Position numbers and translations under genes: made by a program. From a virus, in IMG/VR virus record IMGVR_UViG_3300024308_000013, positions 1-42,000 of that record: 42,000 nt of DNA. One strand, written 5' to 3'. Positions 30,766 to 39,365 of this stretch are shown piece after piece. The notes under the pieces were generated by a model. It did no database searches, was not told the origin of the DNA, and saw only the letters and a list, made by a program, of their open reading frames with translations. Within the stretch, counting starts at the first letter, position 1, and each line of letters begins with the position of its first letter.

Positions 30766-31263
30766 ATGCTGACCCTGAAATCCACCACCACGCCGGCTGC
30801 GTTGGTGACCGTCACGCTGCCCGAAGGGGCGGCGTTGTTTCTCCGCCCCTGGAGCACCGGCATTCGCCTGGCCGCGATCCGCGCCTACTGGAAGGCCGTC
30901 GAGGCGTCGGGCGACGAGTCCGTGGGCGACGTCGCTTACGCCGTCGGCGCAGTCCGTGCTGGTCTGGCCGGCTGGGAGGGCTTCGATACCGAGGATGCTC
31001 CGGGCCAGCCGGCCGAGTTCTCGCGCGAGCTGGTCGACAGCATTGAGGCGCTGATTGTCGGCGACCTGGCCGTCTATCGCGCGATCGAGGACCAGTACGT
31101 CCGTCCGGCGCTGGCTGAGGAGCAGGTAAAAAACGGATCGTCGCTTCCGCGCGCTGGTGGTTCGCCGGCGGGAGCGACGTCGACGGCGAACCCCTCGTCA
31201 CCCGCTGGGGCGGTCGAGACTATTGCGCCGCCTGCGAACCCGGCTGCGCCGCTTGTCCCCTGA
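30766..31263 (+). CDS. Tail assembly chaperone, unshifted product (G-like)
   Basis: The 165-residue product (TLKSTTTPAALVTVTLPEGA ... LAVYRAIEDQYV) occupies the gpG position between tail tube and tape measure. After VKN at 31126-31134 the tail is low-complexity Pro/Ser/Ala, typical of a frame read only by non-shifting ribosomes. The in-phase slippery site makes the longer GT-type protein. It guides tape-measure and tube assembly and is absent from mature tails in lambda. Confidence 0.8.
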   Translation: MLTLKSTTTPAALVTVTLPEGAALFLRPWSTGIRLAAIRAYWKAVEASGDESVGDVAYAVGAVRAGLAGWEGFDTEDAPGQPAEFSRELVDSIEALIVGDLAVYRAIEDQYVRPALAEEQVKNGSSLPRAGGSPAGATSTANPSSPAGAVETIAPPANPAAPLVP

Positions 31264-31523
31264 CCACGGTCACGCGGGTCATGCCCGACGGCGAGCGGAT
31301 CACCGAAGAGGAGCCGCTTCCGCCCGAGGGCGAAGACTGCTGGTCGCTGATCCTCGATAGCCGCAGCCAGGTCCGCGTCGCGCCCATGGGCGGCGTCGTC
31401 GGCCTGGACTTCTCCGCCGTGTTCGAACTGGCCCGCGCGAGGGGGCTTCCCGTCGCGCTCCTCGCCGATGTCCTGCCCCGCGTCGAACCCTTTATCGTCT
31501 TTGCTTGGAGCCCGCCGGAATGA
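30766..31523 (+). CDS. Tail assembly chaperone, -1 frameshift product (GT-like)
   Basis: Ribosomes slipping -1 on A-AAA-AAC (31128-31134) re-enter at CGG 31134 and read to TGA 31521-31523, giving about 252 residues (123 plus 129). The extension contains RDYCAACEPGCAACPL, two Cys pairs that could hold zinc, then TTVTRVMPDGERITEEEPLP. Its stop overlaps the tape-measure start (ATGA), as expected of the true 3' end of a GT gene. An isolated ATG-started frame at 31281 is unlikely to be a separate gene. Confidence 0.85.
31128..31134 (+). promoter_or_regulatory. Programmed -1 frameshift slippery heptamer
   Basis: AAAAAAC, with zero-frame codons AAA (31129-31131) and AAC (31132-31134), is the canonical X-XXY-YYZ signal. 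The phase was checked from the ATG at 30766 (363 bases, 121 codons). Runs of six A are rare in this GC-rich DNA. Confidence 0.9.
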
Positions 31524-33952
31524 CGACGAAGACGATTTCGTACCGCTTGACCTCCGAGGGCAAGGACGCTCTCAAGCGCGACGCTGCCGAGGCTGGGGCT
31601 GCTCTTGAGAAGGCCGGCGAGCAGGGCCAAGCGGCGTTCGGACGGACGAACCGCGAGCTGCAAAATACGAGCGAACTGACCGACCGCCAGATCGCCAAGT
31701 ATCAGCGCCTTGCAGCGGCGGCGAAGGAAGCGCAGCTCGCGGAAGAAGCTCAGGCCAGGATCAATGGCGCGATTGGCGTTGGCAGCGGCGCACGTCTTCG
31801 CCCGTCCGACTTTCTGACGGGCGAGGAGCTGGGCGGGCCGGCGGGCCTCACCAAGGGTCAACGCGCTGGCCGCCTTAGCTTGGCGCGGCAGGGCGCCGAT
31901 GTCTTCACGACTGGCTTCATGGGCATGAGCCCGAGCATGATCGCGATCCAGCAAGGTCCGCAGATCATCGACGCCATGACCCAGGCCGGCATCAAGCTCA
32001 CGCCAGTCATGATCGCGTCGGGTGCGGCGGTCGCGGGCCTTGCGGCAGGTGTAGGCGCTCTTGGGGCGTCGGCTATGCAGTACGAGGCCCAAGCTGCGCG
32101 CGTATCTGTCGCTCTGGAAGGTCAGGGCCGTATCCTTCAGATGACCACAGCTGATTTCGATCGCTACGCTAAAGCAGGCGCGACGGCAGGCGACATCAGC
32201 ATCAAGGCGGCTACGGACGCCGGCATCGCCTATGCGTCGACGGGGCGGATCGGCGGCGGAGTTATGGGTGACCTGATCGCCCTTACCCGGCGCTACGCCC
32301 AGACAACTGGCCAAGACATCGGCGAGGCGACCGGTGACCTTGCCAAGCACTTTTCGACGGGTTCGGCCGGCGTGGCTGAACTGAACGACAAGCTGCATTT
32401 CCTCAGCGCGGCCGAACTCGAGCACATCAGGAACTTGATGGACTCGGGCCGGGAGACCGATGCGCAAAGGATCGCCGTCGAGAAGCTGGGCGCGTCCATG
32501 TCCGACGCCGCGACCGTGACCGCAGGCTGGGAGGGCCTTCTTCGCGGGCTTGGTGATACGGCAAGTGACGTCTGGACAAAGGTTGGCCGCGCGATCGACC
32601 TGGCGATGGGTGGCGGGACCGATCAACAGCAGCTCCAGACGCTGCTGGAAAAGCGCAGCCAGGCCGCGCTGGAGCAGCGCAGCAGCTGGATCTACTTGGG
32701 CAAGTCCGTTGAAGATTACGACCGTGAGATCGCGCAGGTTCGGGGTCGTATCGCGCAGAGCGCGCGAAACGCCGCGACGGCGGCAGCCAATGATCGTGAC
32801 ACCGCTCGCGCCGCGATCGTCCGGCGTCACCAAGATCCAGAAATAGCCAAGATACAGGACTTGTCGAACGAGCGCGCCAAATACCTCAGCCTGGGCGGGC
32901 GTGAAGGGGACGCCACGGTCCAGGCGCTCGACGCGGATCTTCGCGCCCTTCGCGCTGGATATTCTTCAGCTGAGGACATGGCCAACAAGCTGCAGCAGGC
33001 TCACGAAAAGGCGATCCGCGAAGGCCGGACGGCGGCGCGTCACCAAGAAGCTGAGACCCGCAAGTCCGCGCGTGAGCGCGAAGAGGCGATCCGTCTTGAG
33101 GGGCTGCGGGCCGATCATGCTCTGGATAACCAGCGGCGGCTCGCCCAGGCGCGCGGCGATGACAGCGCCCTAGACATCCTGAGCCGTCAGGGGCGGCTGC
33201 AAGACGAGATAAATCGCTATCTGCGGGAGGGCTATAGCCTGACTCAGGCAACGGCAAACGCTCGGGCCCAAATCGGTGATGAAATGCAGGCTGAGTCGGA
33301 TCGACTGCGCAGGGAGCGTGCTTCTCCGGAGGGCTTCGTGTCGTCAGCGGACCGGATGGCCGACTCTCTCAAGGGGCGTGTGATTGAGCGTGATGGCTGG
33401 CTTGCTGAGTACGGTGAGCGCCTGAGGTTGATGACCGGAGATGCGTTCCATGATGGCCTCATGGCTGGCATGACCGGTGGGAGCTTCTTCAGCGTATTCG
33501 CAGACCGCCTCAAATATGCAGCGGCCTCCGCCCTCGCGGACAGCCTAACGAGCAGCGTGTTCGGGTCGCGGGGTGGCTCCGGAACGGTTGGGCTTATTCA
33601 GTCCGCTCTCAAGTTCCTGCCGAAGTTCGCCGCCGGCACGGACTTCGCTCCGGGCGGCCTCTCGCTCGTGGGCGAGTACGGTCCAGAAATCGTCAACCTG
33701 CCGCGCGGCTCTGGCGTTCGGTCCGCCCTGGACACCCACGCTATGATCCAGAACGCCGCCGTCCGGGCCGCCAACACGCCAGCGCTGCCGCCGGTTCAGA
33801 TCACCTATGCCCCGTCGTTCGACGCCCGGGGCGCGGGGCCGCGTGAGGTCGAGGAGCTGCGGGCCCAGATGGCGGCCGATAGGGCCTCGTTCGAGGCCCG
33901 TGTCACCCAGGCCGTCCAGGACGGCCTCAACCGCCGCAAGATCCGGGTCTGA
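31520..33952 (+). CDS. Tail tape measure protein
   Basis: The 810-residue product starts at ATG 31520 overlapping the GT stop. It has an N-terminal coiled-coil region, an early hydrophobic zone (residues about 150-200, IASGAAVAGLAAGVGALGASAM), long helical Glu/Arg/Ala-rich stretches (residues 380-600) and a C-terminal FAAGTDFAPGGLSLVGEYGPEIVNLPRG typical of tape-measure ends. It sets tail length; about 810 residues suggests a tail somewhat over 100 nm by the usual scaling. Confidence 0.92.
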   Translation: MTTKTISYRLTSEGKDALKRDAAEAGAALEKAGEQGQAAFGRTNRELQNTSELTDRQIAKYQRLAAAAKEAQLAEEAQARINGAIGVGSGARLRPSDFLTGEELGGPAGLTKGQRAGRLSLARQGADVFTTGFMGMSPSMIAIQQGPQIIDAMTQAGIKLTPVMIASGAAVAGLAAGVGALGASAMQYEAQAARVSVALEGQGRILQMTTADFDRYAKAGATAGDISIKAATDAGIAYASTGRIGGGVMGDLIALTRRYAQTTGQDIGEATGDLAKHFSTGSAGVAELNDKLHFLSAAELEHIRNLMDSGRETDAQRIAVEKLGASMSDAATVTAGWEGLLRGLGDTASDVWTKVGRAIDLAMGGGTDQQQLQTLLEKRSQAALEQRSSWIYLGKSVEDYDREIAQVRGRIAQSARNAATAAANDRDTARAAIVRRHQDPEIAKIQDLSNERAKYLSLGGREGDATVQALDADLRALRAGYSSAEDMANKLQQAHEKAIREGRTAARHQEAETRKSAREREEAIRLEGLRADHALDNQRRLAQARGDDSALDILSRQGRLQDEINRYLREGYSLTQATANARAQIGDEMQAESDRLRRERASPEGFVSSADRMADSLKGRVIERDGWLAEYGERLRLMTGDAFHDGLMAGMTGGSFFSVFADRLKYAAASALADSLTSSVFGSRGGSGTVGLIQSALKFLPKFAAGTDFAPGGLSLVGEYGPEIVNLPRGSGVRSALDTHAMIQNAAVRAANTPALPPVQITYAPSFDARGAGPREVEELRAQMAADRASFEARVTQAVQDGLNRRKIRV

Positions 33953-33962
33953 GGCTCCGCAC

Positions 33963-34646
33963 ATGACGATCGTGTTTCCCCGCCCGATGCCGGCGGCTGG
34001 CGCCTCGCGCCAGGTGTTCGAGCTGAAGCGCGTGGACTACCTGTCGCCCGAGACCGGCGGTCGCCTGGGCGCGATGGCCGGCGGCGTGCCCCTTTGGTAC
34101 GCCAAGTGGACCCTGGGCCAGGGCGGCCAGCAGCGGGCCGAGGAGTGGCAAGCCTTCGTTGACAGCTTGGACGGCCCGGCGCGGCTGTTCATCGGCGAGG
34201 ATCTGAGCCGTCCGTTCCCGCTGGCCTACCCGAACGGCTTTGCGGGCATGGTTCGCGCCGGCGGCGGCGCGTTCGACGGCTCTGCGGCGGTGTGGTCGCG
34301 GCACCTCAGCGACGACGGTCAGGCGCTCGTGGCGCTGAACGGTCTGCCGGCAGGCTTCGAGATCTCCCGCCGCGACTACCTGGGATTCCGCTGGGAAACC
34401 GGCGGCGTGGCCCGACGCGCCATGGTGCGGTTCGTCGAGTCCGTCACGGCCAACGGGTCGGGGTGGATTCCACAAACGGCTGTCCGTCCCGCAATCCCCA
34501 TGGCGGTGCCCAGCAACGCCATCGCCCATTTCGACCGCCCAGGGTGCCTGATGCGGCTTATTCCGAGCGAAACCCAGATGGGCGAGATGGATCGTCGCCT
34601 GGCGGCGGCCGTCACCGTCGCGGCGTTGCAGGACATCCTGCCGTGA
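33963..34646 (+). CDS. Distal tail protein candidate
   Basis: The 227-residue product follows the tape measure directly. The sequence (VFELKRVDYLSPETGGRLGAM ... LWYAKWTLGQGGQQRAEEW) is beta-rich. The order tape measure, this gene, next gene, peptidase, tip parallels the distal-tail/hub block of gene-transfer agents and lambda (M/L/K/J). The family was not firmly recognised. Confidence 0.65.
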   Translation: MTIVFPRPMPAAGASRQVFELKRVDYLSPETGGRLGAMAGGVPLWYAKWTLGQGGQQRAEEWQAFVDSLDGPARLFIGEDLSRPFPLAYPNGFAGMVRAGGGAFDGSAAVWSRHLSDDGQALVALNGLPAGFEISRRDYLGFRWETGGVARRAMVRFVESVTANGSGWIPQTAVRPAIPMAVPSNAIAHFDRPGCLMRLIPSETQMGEMDRRLAAAVTVAALQDILP

Positions 34647-35272
34647 AGGTGTTCGGCGAGGCCGCCATGGCTGCGATCGAGGCCGGCGAGGCAATGGGTG
34701 TGGGGGCTGTCTTCATCGGCTGCGCGCCCAATCCCGTCCGCGTCTGGAGCGGATACGGTCAGATCACGATCGACGGCCAGGTGTTCGAAGGCATCGGCGA
34801 TCGTGGCCTGGTGACGGCGTCGGGCGGCGGCCTGGGCGGCGCGGCGCAGGACGTCACCTTGAGCCTGTCGGGCGTCGAGCCGGCGAACCTCGCCCTGCTG
34901 GACGCGGCGGCGCTGAAGGACTCGCCCGTCATCATCTGGCGACTAATCTTCGACACCGCCGGCCAGACGTTGCTGGCGGCCACGGTCTTCACCCGTGGCC
35001 GGCTGGACACCTTGAACCCAAAGGTCGTGCCCGGCGGCACGGCGACCTTGGAGGCGCGGGTCGAGGGCGCGGCGAAGGGTCTGGGGCGCTCGCGTGGGCG
35101 CACCCGAAGCGACACCGACCAGCGTCTCGATGCGCCCGACGACGCGGGCTTCTCGGCCACCAGCTACGCCGGCCAGAAGACGATTTATCTCGGCGGGAAG
35201 ATCCCCGCGACCGTCTCGACCTTGCCGGGGATCGGCGGGGTCACGTCCAACAGCTACGACGACTGGGGCTGA
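34643..35272 (+). CDS. Tail hub-associated protein candidate
   Basis: The 209-residue product starts at GTG 34643 within GTGA. Beta-rich sequence (IDGQVFEGIGDRGLVTASGGGL, VTLSLSGVEP) and location between the distal tail gene and the peptidase suggest a gpL/hub-like baseplate protein. There is no clear Fe-S Cys cluster as in lambda gpL. Confidence 0.6.
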   Translation: MKVFGEAAMAAIEAGEAMGVGAVFIGCAPNPVRVWSGYGQITIDGQVFEGIGDRGLVTASGGGLGGAAQDVTLSLSGVEPANLALLDAAALKDSPVIIWRLIFDTAGQTLLAATVFTRGRLDTLNPKVVPGGTATLEARVEGAAKGLGRSRGRTRSDTDQRLDAPDDAGFSATSYAGQKTIYLGGKIPATVSTLPGIGGVTSNSYDDWG

Positions 35273-35274
35273 CC

Positions 35275-35673
35275 ATGGTTCGGGACCATCTGGCCTTGGT
35301 GGCCTACATGCGTGAGCGCATGCGAACCGGGTTCGCATGGGGCGCTCAGGATTGCGTGACCTTCGCGGCCGGCGCGGTCGAGGCGCAGACCGGCGTGGAC
35401 CCGCTGGGCGAGATCGCCTCGCGCTGGACGACGGAACGCGGCGCTGCCCGGGTGCTGAAGGCGTTCGGCGGCATGGAAGCCGCCGTCTCGTCGGTGCTGC
35501 GCCCGATCGCGCCCGCCATGGCCGCCCGGGGCGATGTGGCAGGCTGGCTGGACGGCAAGGGTCGGCTTCAGCTGGCGATCGTCGAGGGTGAAACCCTGAT
35601 CGGCCCGGGCCAGGCTGGCCTGACCCGCCTGCCGCGCAAGTCGATGGTCAAGGCGTGGAGCGCCGAGCAATGA
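35275..35673 (+). CDS. DUF6950-like tail peptidase
   Basis: The 132-residue product has the motif FAWGAQDCVTFAAGAVEAQTG, matching the Cys of NlpC/P60-like phage proteins (gpK-like), which cut peptidoglycan during DNA entry. The FAWG part of that motif is partly encoded by a copy of the dispersed palindrome (MRTGFAWG). It overlaps the tip gene by four bases. Confidence 0.75.
   Translation: MVRDHLALVAYMRERMRTGFAWGAQDCVTFAAGAVEAQTGVDPLGEIASRWTTERGAARVLKAFGGMEAAVSSVLRPIAPAMAARGDVAGWLDGKGRLQLAIVEGETLIGPGQAGLTRLPRKSMVKAWSAEQ
35321..35337. repeat. Dispersed palindrome, site 9
   Basis: TGCGAACCGGGTTCGCA, with CA/TG flanks making a 21-bp dyad at 35319-35339. It lies 46 bp inside the peptidase gene and encodes RTGFA just before the active-site Cys. 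Confidence 0.92.
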
Positions 35674-38600
35674 AGACCGCCCTGCGCCGCCGCTGGCGGC
35701 TCGGCGCGGTGATCGGAGCGCTGGCTTTGATGGCGCCCGCCGTCGCCCATGCCGATCCGGTCACGGCGACGATCGCGGCCTTCGTCAACGTCATCGCGGG
35801 CGCGACGGCGGCCGCCGCCGTTGGCAACTTCCTGCTGGTCTACGGGACGCTGATCTACACGACGACTGCCAGCTGGGCGCTGTCCAAGCTGTCGGCTCCG
35901 AAGGGGGCCAGCTCGTCGCAAGAGCGCCAGGCCCAGGTCGCGGCCCTGACGGTCGGCGAAGTGCCGCGCGAAATGATCGTCGGCATGGCCGGCACCGGCG
36001 GTTCGTTGGTCGACGCCTACTACTACGGCGGCCAGTACGGCACCGACTGGAACACCTTCGTCATCGCCCTGGCGGACCATCGTTGCGAGGCCCTGGTGGG
36101 CTTCTATGTCGGCGACACCTACGTTCCCTTCACCGGGGACGGCCCGGTGACCGGCTACAATGGCCAGCTCACGGTCTACTGGCGACCTGGGGCGGCCGAC
36201 GACGCCCCGTTCCCCGGGGACATCGCGGGCCTGGGTCCAGCGACGGCGGCAGGCTCGCTGAAGGGCGTGGCCCGGGTGGCGGTGTCCTACAAGGCCGACG
36301 CGCCAGACGCCAAGAACCCGATCTGGACCAGCGGTCGCCCGACCTTCCTCTGGGTGGTGAAGGGCGCGCGTTGCTACGACCCCCGCAAGGACGACACGGT
36401 CCCGGGCGGTGAAGGCCCGCACCGATGGGACGATCCCGAGACCTGGGAATGGTCTGAAAACGCCGAGATCTGCCGCTACGCCTTCGCGCGTGGCGTCTAC
36501 GCCGTCGATGCGGTCGACAACCCGGCGGCCCTGCGCCTGGGTCGCGGTCTCAGCGTCTATGAGGCTCCGCCCGAGCGCGTTTTCGCCGCGGCTAACCTGT
36601 GTGACGAACCGGTGGATATCGGCAGCGGTACGATGGAGCCCCGGTACCGCGTCGGCGGGGTGATCAAAGCCAACGAGACGTTCGACCGGGTCGAGCAGAT
36701 GTTCGCCGACGCGACCGGCGGCTACATCATCCAGCCCGAGGGCGGCGTTACGGTCGATCCGGGTCAAGCCCGGACGCCGGTGGCCTCGATCACCGACGAT
36801 GACCTCCTGACGGGCATGGAGGCCGGCTTCAGCTACTTCCGGTCGGCGTCTGACCGGGTCAACACCGTGGTCCCGCGTTATGTCGAGCCGGCCCAGAAGT
36901 GGGCCGACACGGCGGCGACCGTCTGCCGGGATATCGACGACATCGCCGCCGATGGCGGGCCGGCCGAGGAGACCCTTGCCCTGCCGCTGGTCACGTCGCG
37001 CGCCCAGGCCGAGCGTTTGGGCGAAATGCGCCGCCGCCAGCACCGCCTGGAGCGCACCGCCACGATCCAGCTGGGGCCGCGCTTCGCGCACCTGGAGGAA
37101 GGCGACTGGATCGAGTGGACGTCGGCTCGCTTCACCAAGGGTGAGACGGTCGTGTTCCGGATCACGGCCTACGCCTTGGACGCAGCCTGGCGCAACACGC
37201 TGGCCCTGGAGGAGACCAGCTACGACGTCTTCGGCTTCGGCGGCTTGCCCAGCACCCCCACGCCCGGCGAACCGTCGATCCCGCCGGGCGCGCTGGCCCT
37301 GGGCGGCGTCACCGTCGCGCCAGTCCTGCTCCAGGGCGACAACGAAAGCCTGCTCCCGGCGGTCCAGGTTGGCTGGGACGTGCCGGTGGACCCGGCCATT
37401 CTGTCCATCCGGGCGGAGGTCAGGCTCCAGGGACAAACGGCGGTCGCGCCGACCAGCACGGCCGAGGTTAACTCGGGCCTGCTGGTGGTCACCAACGGCG
37501 TGCCGCCCTCGGCGCGGATCGAGGTTCGGCTGGTTCCCATGGGCGTCGCCGGGCGCTCCGTCGTGCCCAGCAATTGGCACGCCGTTACGACTGGCGGCCT
37601 GGTCGCGAACGAAGCGCTCAATATCGGCGAGTTCACCAAGGAGCAGCTGCGAACCTGGACCCAACTGACGGACCTGGCCAACGCCAACGCCCGGGACGCG
37701 CTGATCCGGATCGCGGCGGCCGTCGCCCAGGCCTCCGCCTGGGACCAGGATCTCTTGGGCCAGATCCTGCCGGAGAGCGGCCGGCCGATCGGCGCGACCA
37801 TCGACGACCAGGTCCGCATCGTCGAGGACAACACCCAGGCGATCGTCGAGCACCACGAGGAGATGCTGGTCGGGTTCGCTAACTCGGCGGCGGCGCTGTC
37901 GGCGGAGATGCTCGTCCGCGCCTCGGCCGACGAGGCCTTGTCACTCTACGCGGTGAACCTGGCGGCCGTGGTCAACGCGAACTACGCGACCGTCACCAGC
38001 CAGCTGGCGACGCTCACTACGAACACGAGCGCCACGGCCTCGGCTCTGACGACGCTGACGACGAACTTCAACAACAACGTCGCGTCGGTCAGCAACCAGC
38101 TGACGGCGTTGTCGAACGCGGACATCGCCCAGGCCAGCAGCATCTCGACGCTGTCGTCCACCGTGGGCGGACACACCTCGTCGATCAGCTTCTTGAGCAC
38201 CACGCTTTCGACGCTGAGCGGACAGGTCGGCGCGGCCTTCGGTTTGCGGATCGCCGCCGGCAACAAGGCGATCGGCTTCAAGGGGATCAACAACGGGATC
38301 GAGGGAGGCTTCCTCTTCGACGCCGACTATTTTGGGATCTCGACGGGTCTGGGCACGACCTATCCGTTCTTCGTGTCGGGCTCGACCGTCTACATGACCA
38401 ACGTGGCGATCAGCGGGAGCCTAGTGGTCGCCGGCACGGTCGACGCGCCCCAGCTCGCCTCCCGCGCGGCCACAAGCACCTCGCGGTCCAACGCGTCGTG
38501 GACGATGGGTGGCGGCAGCTTCTCGACGATCCTTTCGCACTACGTCTACCTGGCGAAGGCCGGAACCGTGGACAGTGACGCGGTGATTGCGCAGCACTTC

Positions 38601-38807
38601 CCGAGCGGTGATCGGAACTGGGAATTTCAGCTCTGGATCGACGGAGAGATGCAGTTTCGCTGCTACGGGGCCAACGGCCAGGACAGCGTGTCGTTGTCAG
38701 GTTCCAAGGACTGCGCCGCCGGCTATCGACTGGTCGAAGTCTACTGGAACGCACACTCGAGCGTGAACATCGACTACCGCATGCTCAAATCCATGGGGAG
38801 CTGGTGA
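35670..38807 (+). CDS. Tail tip / host-specificity protein (J-like)
   Basis: The 1,045-residue product starts at ATG 35670 (ATGA). Residues 1-30 look like a signal peptide (basic, then GALALMAPAVAHA), followed by a second hydrophobic stretch. The hub domains at about 40-520 contain GGEGPHRWDDPETW and ETFDRVEQMFADATGGYII, like lambda J-type proteins. Residues about 670-860 are helical with Thr/Ser-rich heptads (TTNTSATASALTTLTTNF). A C-terminal domain of about 100 residues is probably receptor-related. It forms the central tip and starts DNA delivery. Confidence 0.88.
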   Translation: MKTALRRRWRLGAVIGALALMAPAVAHADPVTATIAAFVNVIAGATAAAAVGNFLLVYGTLIYTTTASWALSKLSAPKGASSSQERQAQVAALTVGEVPREMIVGMAGTGGSLVDAYYYGGQYGTDWNTFVIALADHRCEALVGFYVGDTYVPFTGDGPVTGYNGQLTVYWRPGAADDAPFPGDIAGLGPATAAGSLKGVARVAVSYKADAPDAKNPIWTSGRPTFLWVVKGARCYDPRKDDTVPGGEGPHRWDDPETWEWSENAEICRYAFARGVYAVDAVDNPAALRLGRGLSVYEAPPERVFAAANLCDEPVDIGSGTMEPRYRVGGVIKANETFDRVEQMFADATGGYIIQPEGGVTVDPGQARTPVASITDDDLLTGMEAGFSYFRSASDRVNTVVPRYVEPAQKWADTAATVCRDIDDIAADGGPAEETLALPLVTSRAQAERLGEMRRRQHRLERTATIQLGPRFAHLEEGDWIEWTSARFTKGETVVFRITAYALDAAWRNTLALEETSYDVFGFGGLPSTPTPGEPSIPPGALALGGVTVAPVLLQGDNESLLPAVQVGWDVPVDPAILSIRAEVRLQGQTAVAPTSTAEVNSGLLVVTNGVPPSARIEVRLVPMGVAGRSVVPSNWHAVTTGGLVANEALNIGEFTKEQLRTWTQLTDLANANARDALIRIAAAVAQASAWDQDLLGQILPESGRPIGATIDDQVRIVEDNTQAIVEHHEEMLVGFANSAAALSAEMLVRASADEALSLYAVNLAAVVNANYATVTSQLATLTTNTSATASALTTLTTNFNNNVASVSNQLTALSNADIAQASSISTLSSTVGGHTSSISFLSTTLSTLSGQVGAAFGLRIAAGNKAIGFKGINNGIEGGFLFDADYFGISTGLGTTYPFFVSGSTVYMTNVAISGSLVVAGTVDAPQLASRAATSTSRSNASWTMGGGSFSTILSHYVYLAKAGTVDSDAVIAQHFPSGDRNWEFQLWIDGEMQFRCYGANGQDSVSLSGSKDCAAGYRLVEVYWNAHSSVNIDYRMLKSMGSW

Positions 38808-39052
38808 TGGCCGACAACATCAGCGCGGTGATCTACGAGCCGCTGGCCGACGATCCGTCTTCGGGCCGTATTCTCTGGTCGACCGTCGCGCCGCCCGGCG
38901 CGATGGCGATGGAGACGCGCCCCTGGGTCCCGACCCTGGTTTACGACGCCGACTATGACCGCAGCCACAAGATCGAGGCTGGCCAGCTCGTGCAGACCCA
39001 TCGCTGGCTTCTAGACGCCGACGGTCGCCGCGTCGGTCTAGAGCCCCTCTAA
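38807..39052 (+). CDS. Small tail-tip-associated protein
   Basis: The 81-residue product's ATG 38807 shares the tip gene's last base (TGATG). Sequence SAVIYEPLADDPSSGRILWSTVAPPGAMAM is beta-like and unrecognised. Lies in the tail fibre operon. Confidence 0.65.
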   Translation: MADNISAVIYEPLADDPSSGRILWSTVAPPGAMAMETRPWVPTLVYDADYDRSHKIEAGQLVQTHRWLLDADGRRVGLEPL

Positions 39053-39071
39053 CCTCAACAAGGAAGACGCC

Positions 39072-39362
39072 ATGTCTGACACCACCACGGCCGCCGAGGC
39101 GGCCGGGGCGAGCCTTGCCGCGCTCGCCGTCCTCAAGAAACAGCAGATCGTGGCCAGCCTCGATCCGCTGCGAACCCTGATCGCCCAGGCCGAGCGGCTG
39201 ACCACGGCCGAGCTGACCGCCGTCGCCCTCACGCTCTCGCAGCTGGTCGACGAGCCCCAGTCCAAGAACACGATGGCCCAGATCGGCTTGCAGATCCTGC
39301 CGACCCTGCCGACCGCGCTGCGCGAGGCCTTGGCCAAGATCGAAAAGCAACTGGAAGCCTAA
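39072..39362 (+). CDS. Small helical protein before the tail fibre gene
   Basis: The 96-residue helical product (LKKQQIVASLDPLRTLIAQAERLTTAELTAV) has AAGGAAG ahead of its ATG. It lies between the tip and fibre genes; possibly a fibre chaperone or attachment protein by position only. Confidence 0.65.
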   Translation: MSDTTTAAEAAGASLAALAVLKKQQIVASLDPLRTLIAQAERLTTAELTAVALTLSQLVDEPQSKNTMAQIGLQILPTLPTALREALAKIEKQLEA

Positions 39363-39365
39363 GCC

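Noticed and set aside
31281-31523. Independent 80-codon gene
   Set aside because: It is the -1 frame extension of the tail chaperone; the slippery site and open frame back to 31134 explain it better.
3266-35337. LexA/SOS boxes
   Set aside because: Alphaproteobacterial SOS boxes are the direct repeat GTTC-N7-GTTC; the motif here is an inverted GAAC/GTTC palindrome with a 3-base centre.
35568-37856. 762-codon open frame on the minus strand
   Set aside because: Shadow of the tail tip gene; no start signal or domain, and it opposes the late operon.
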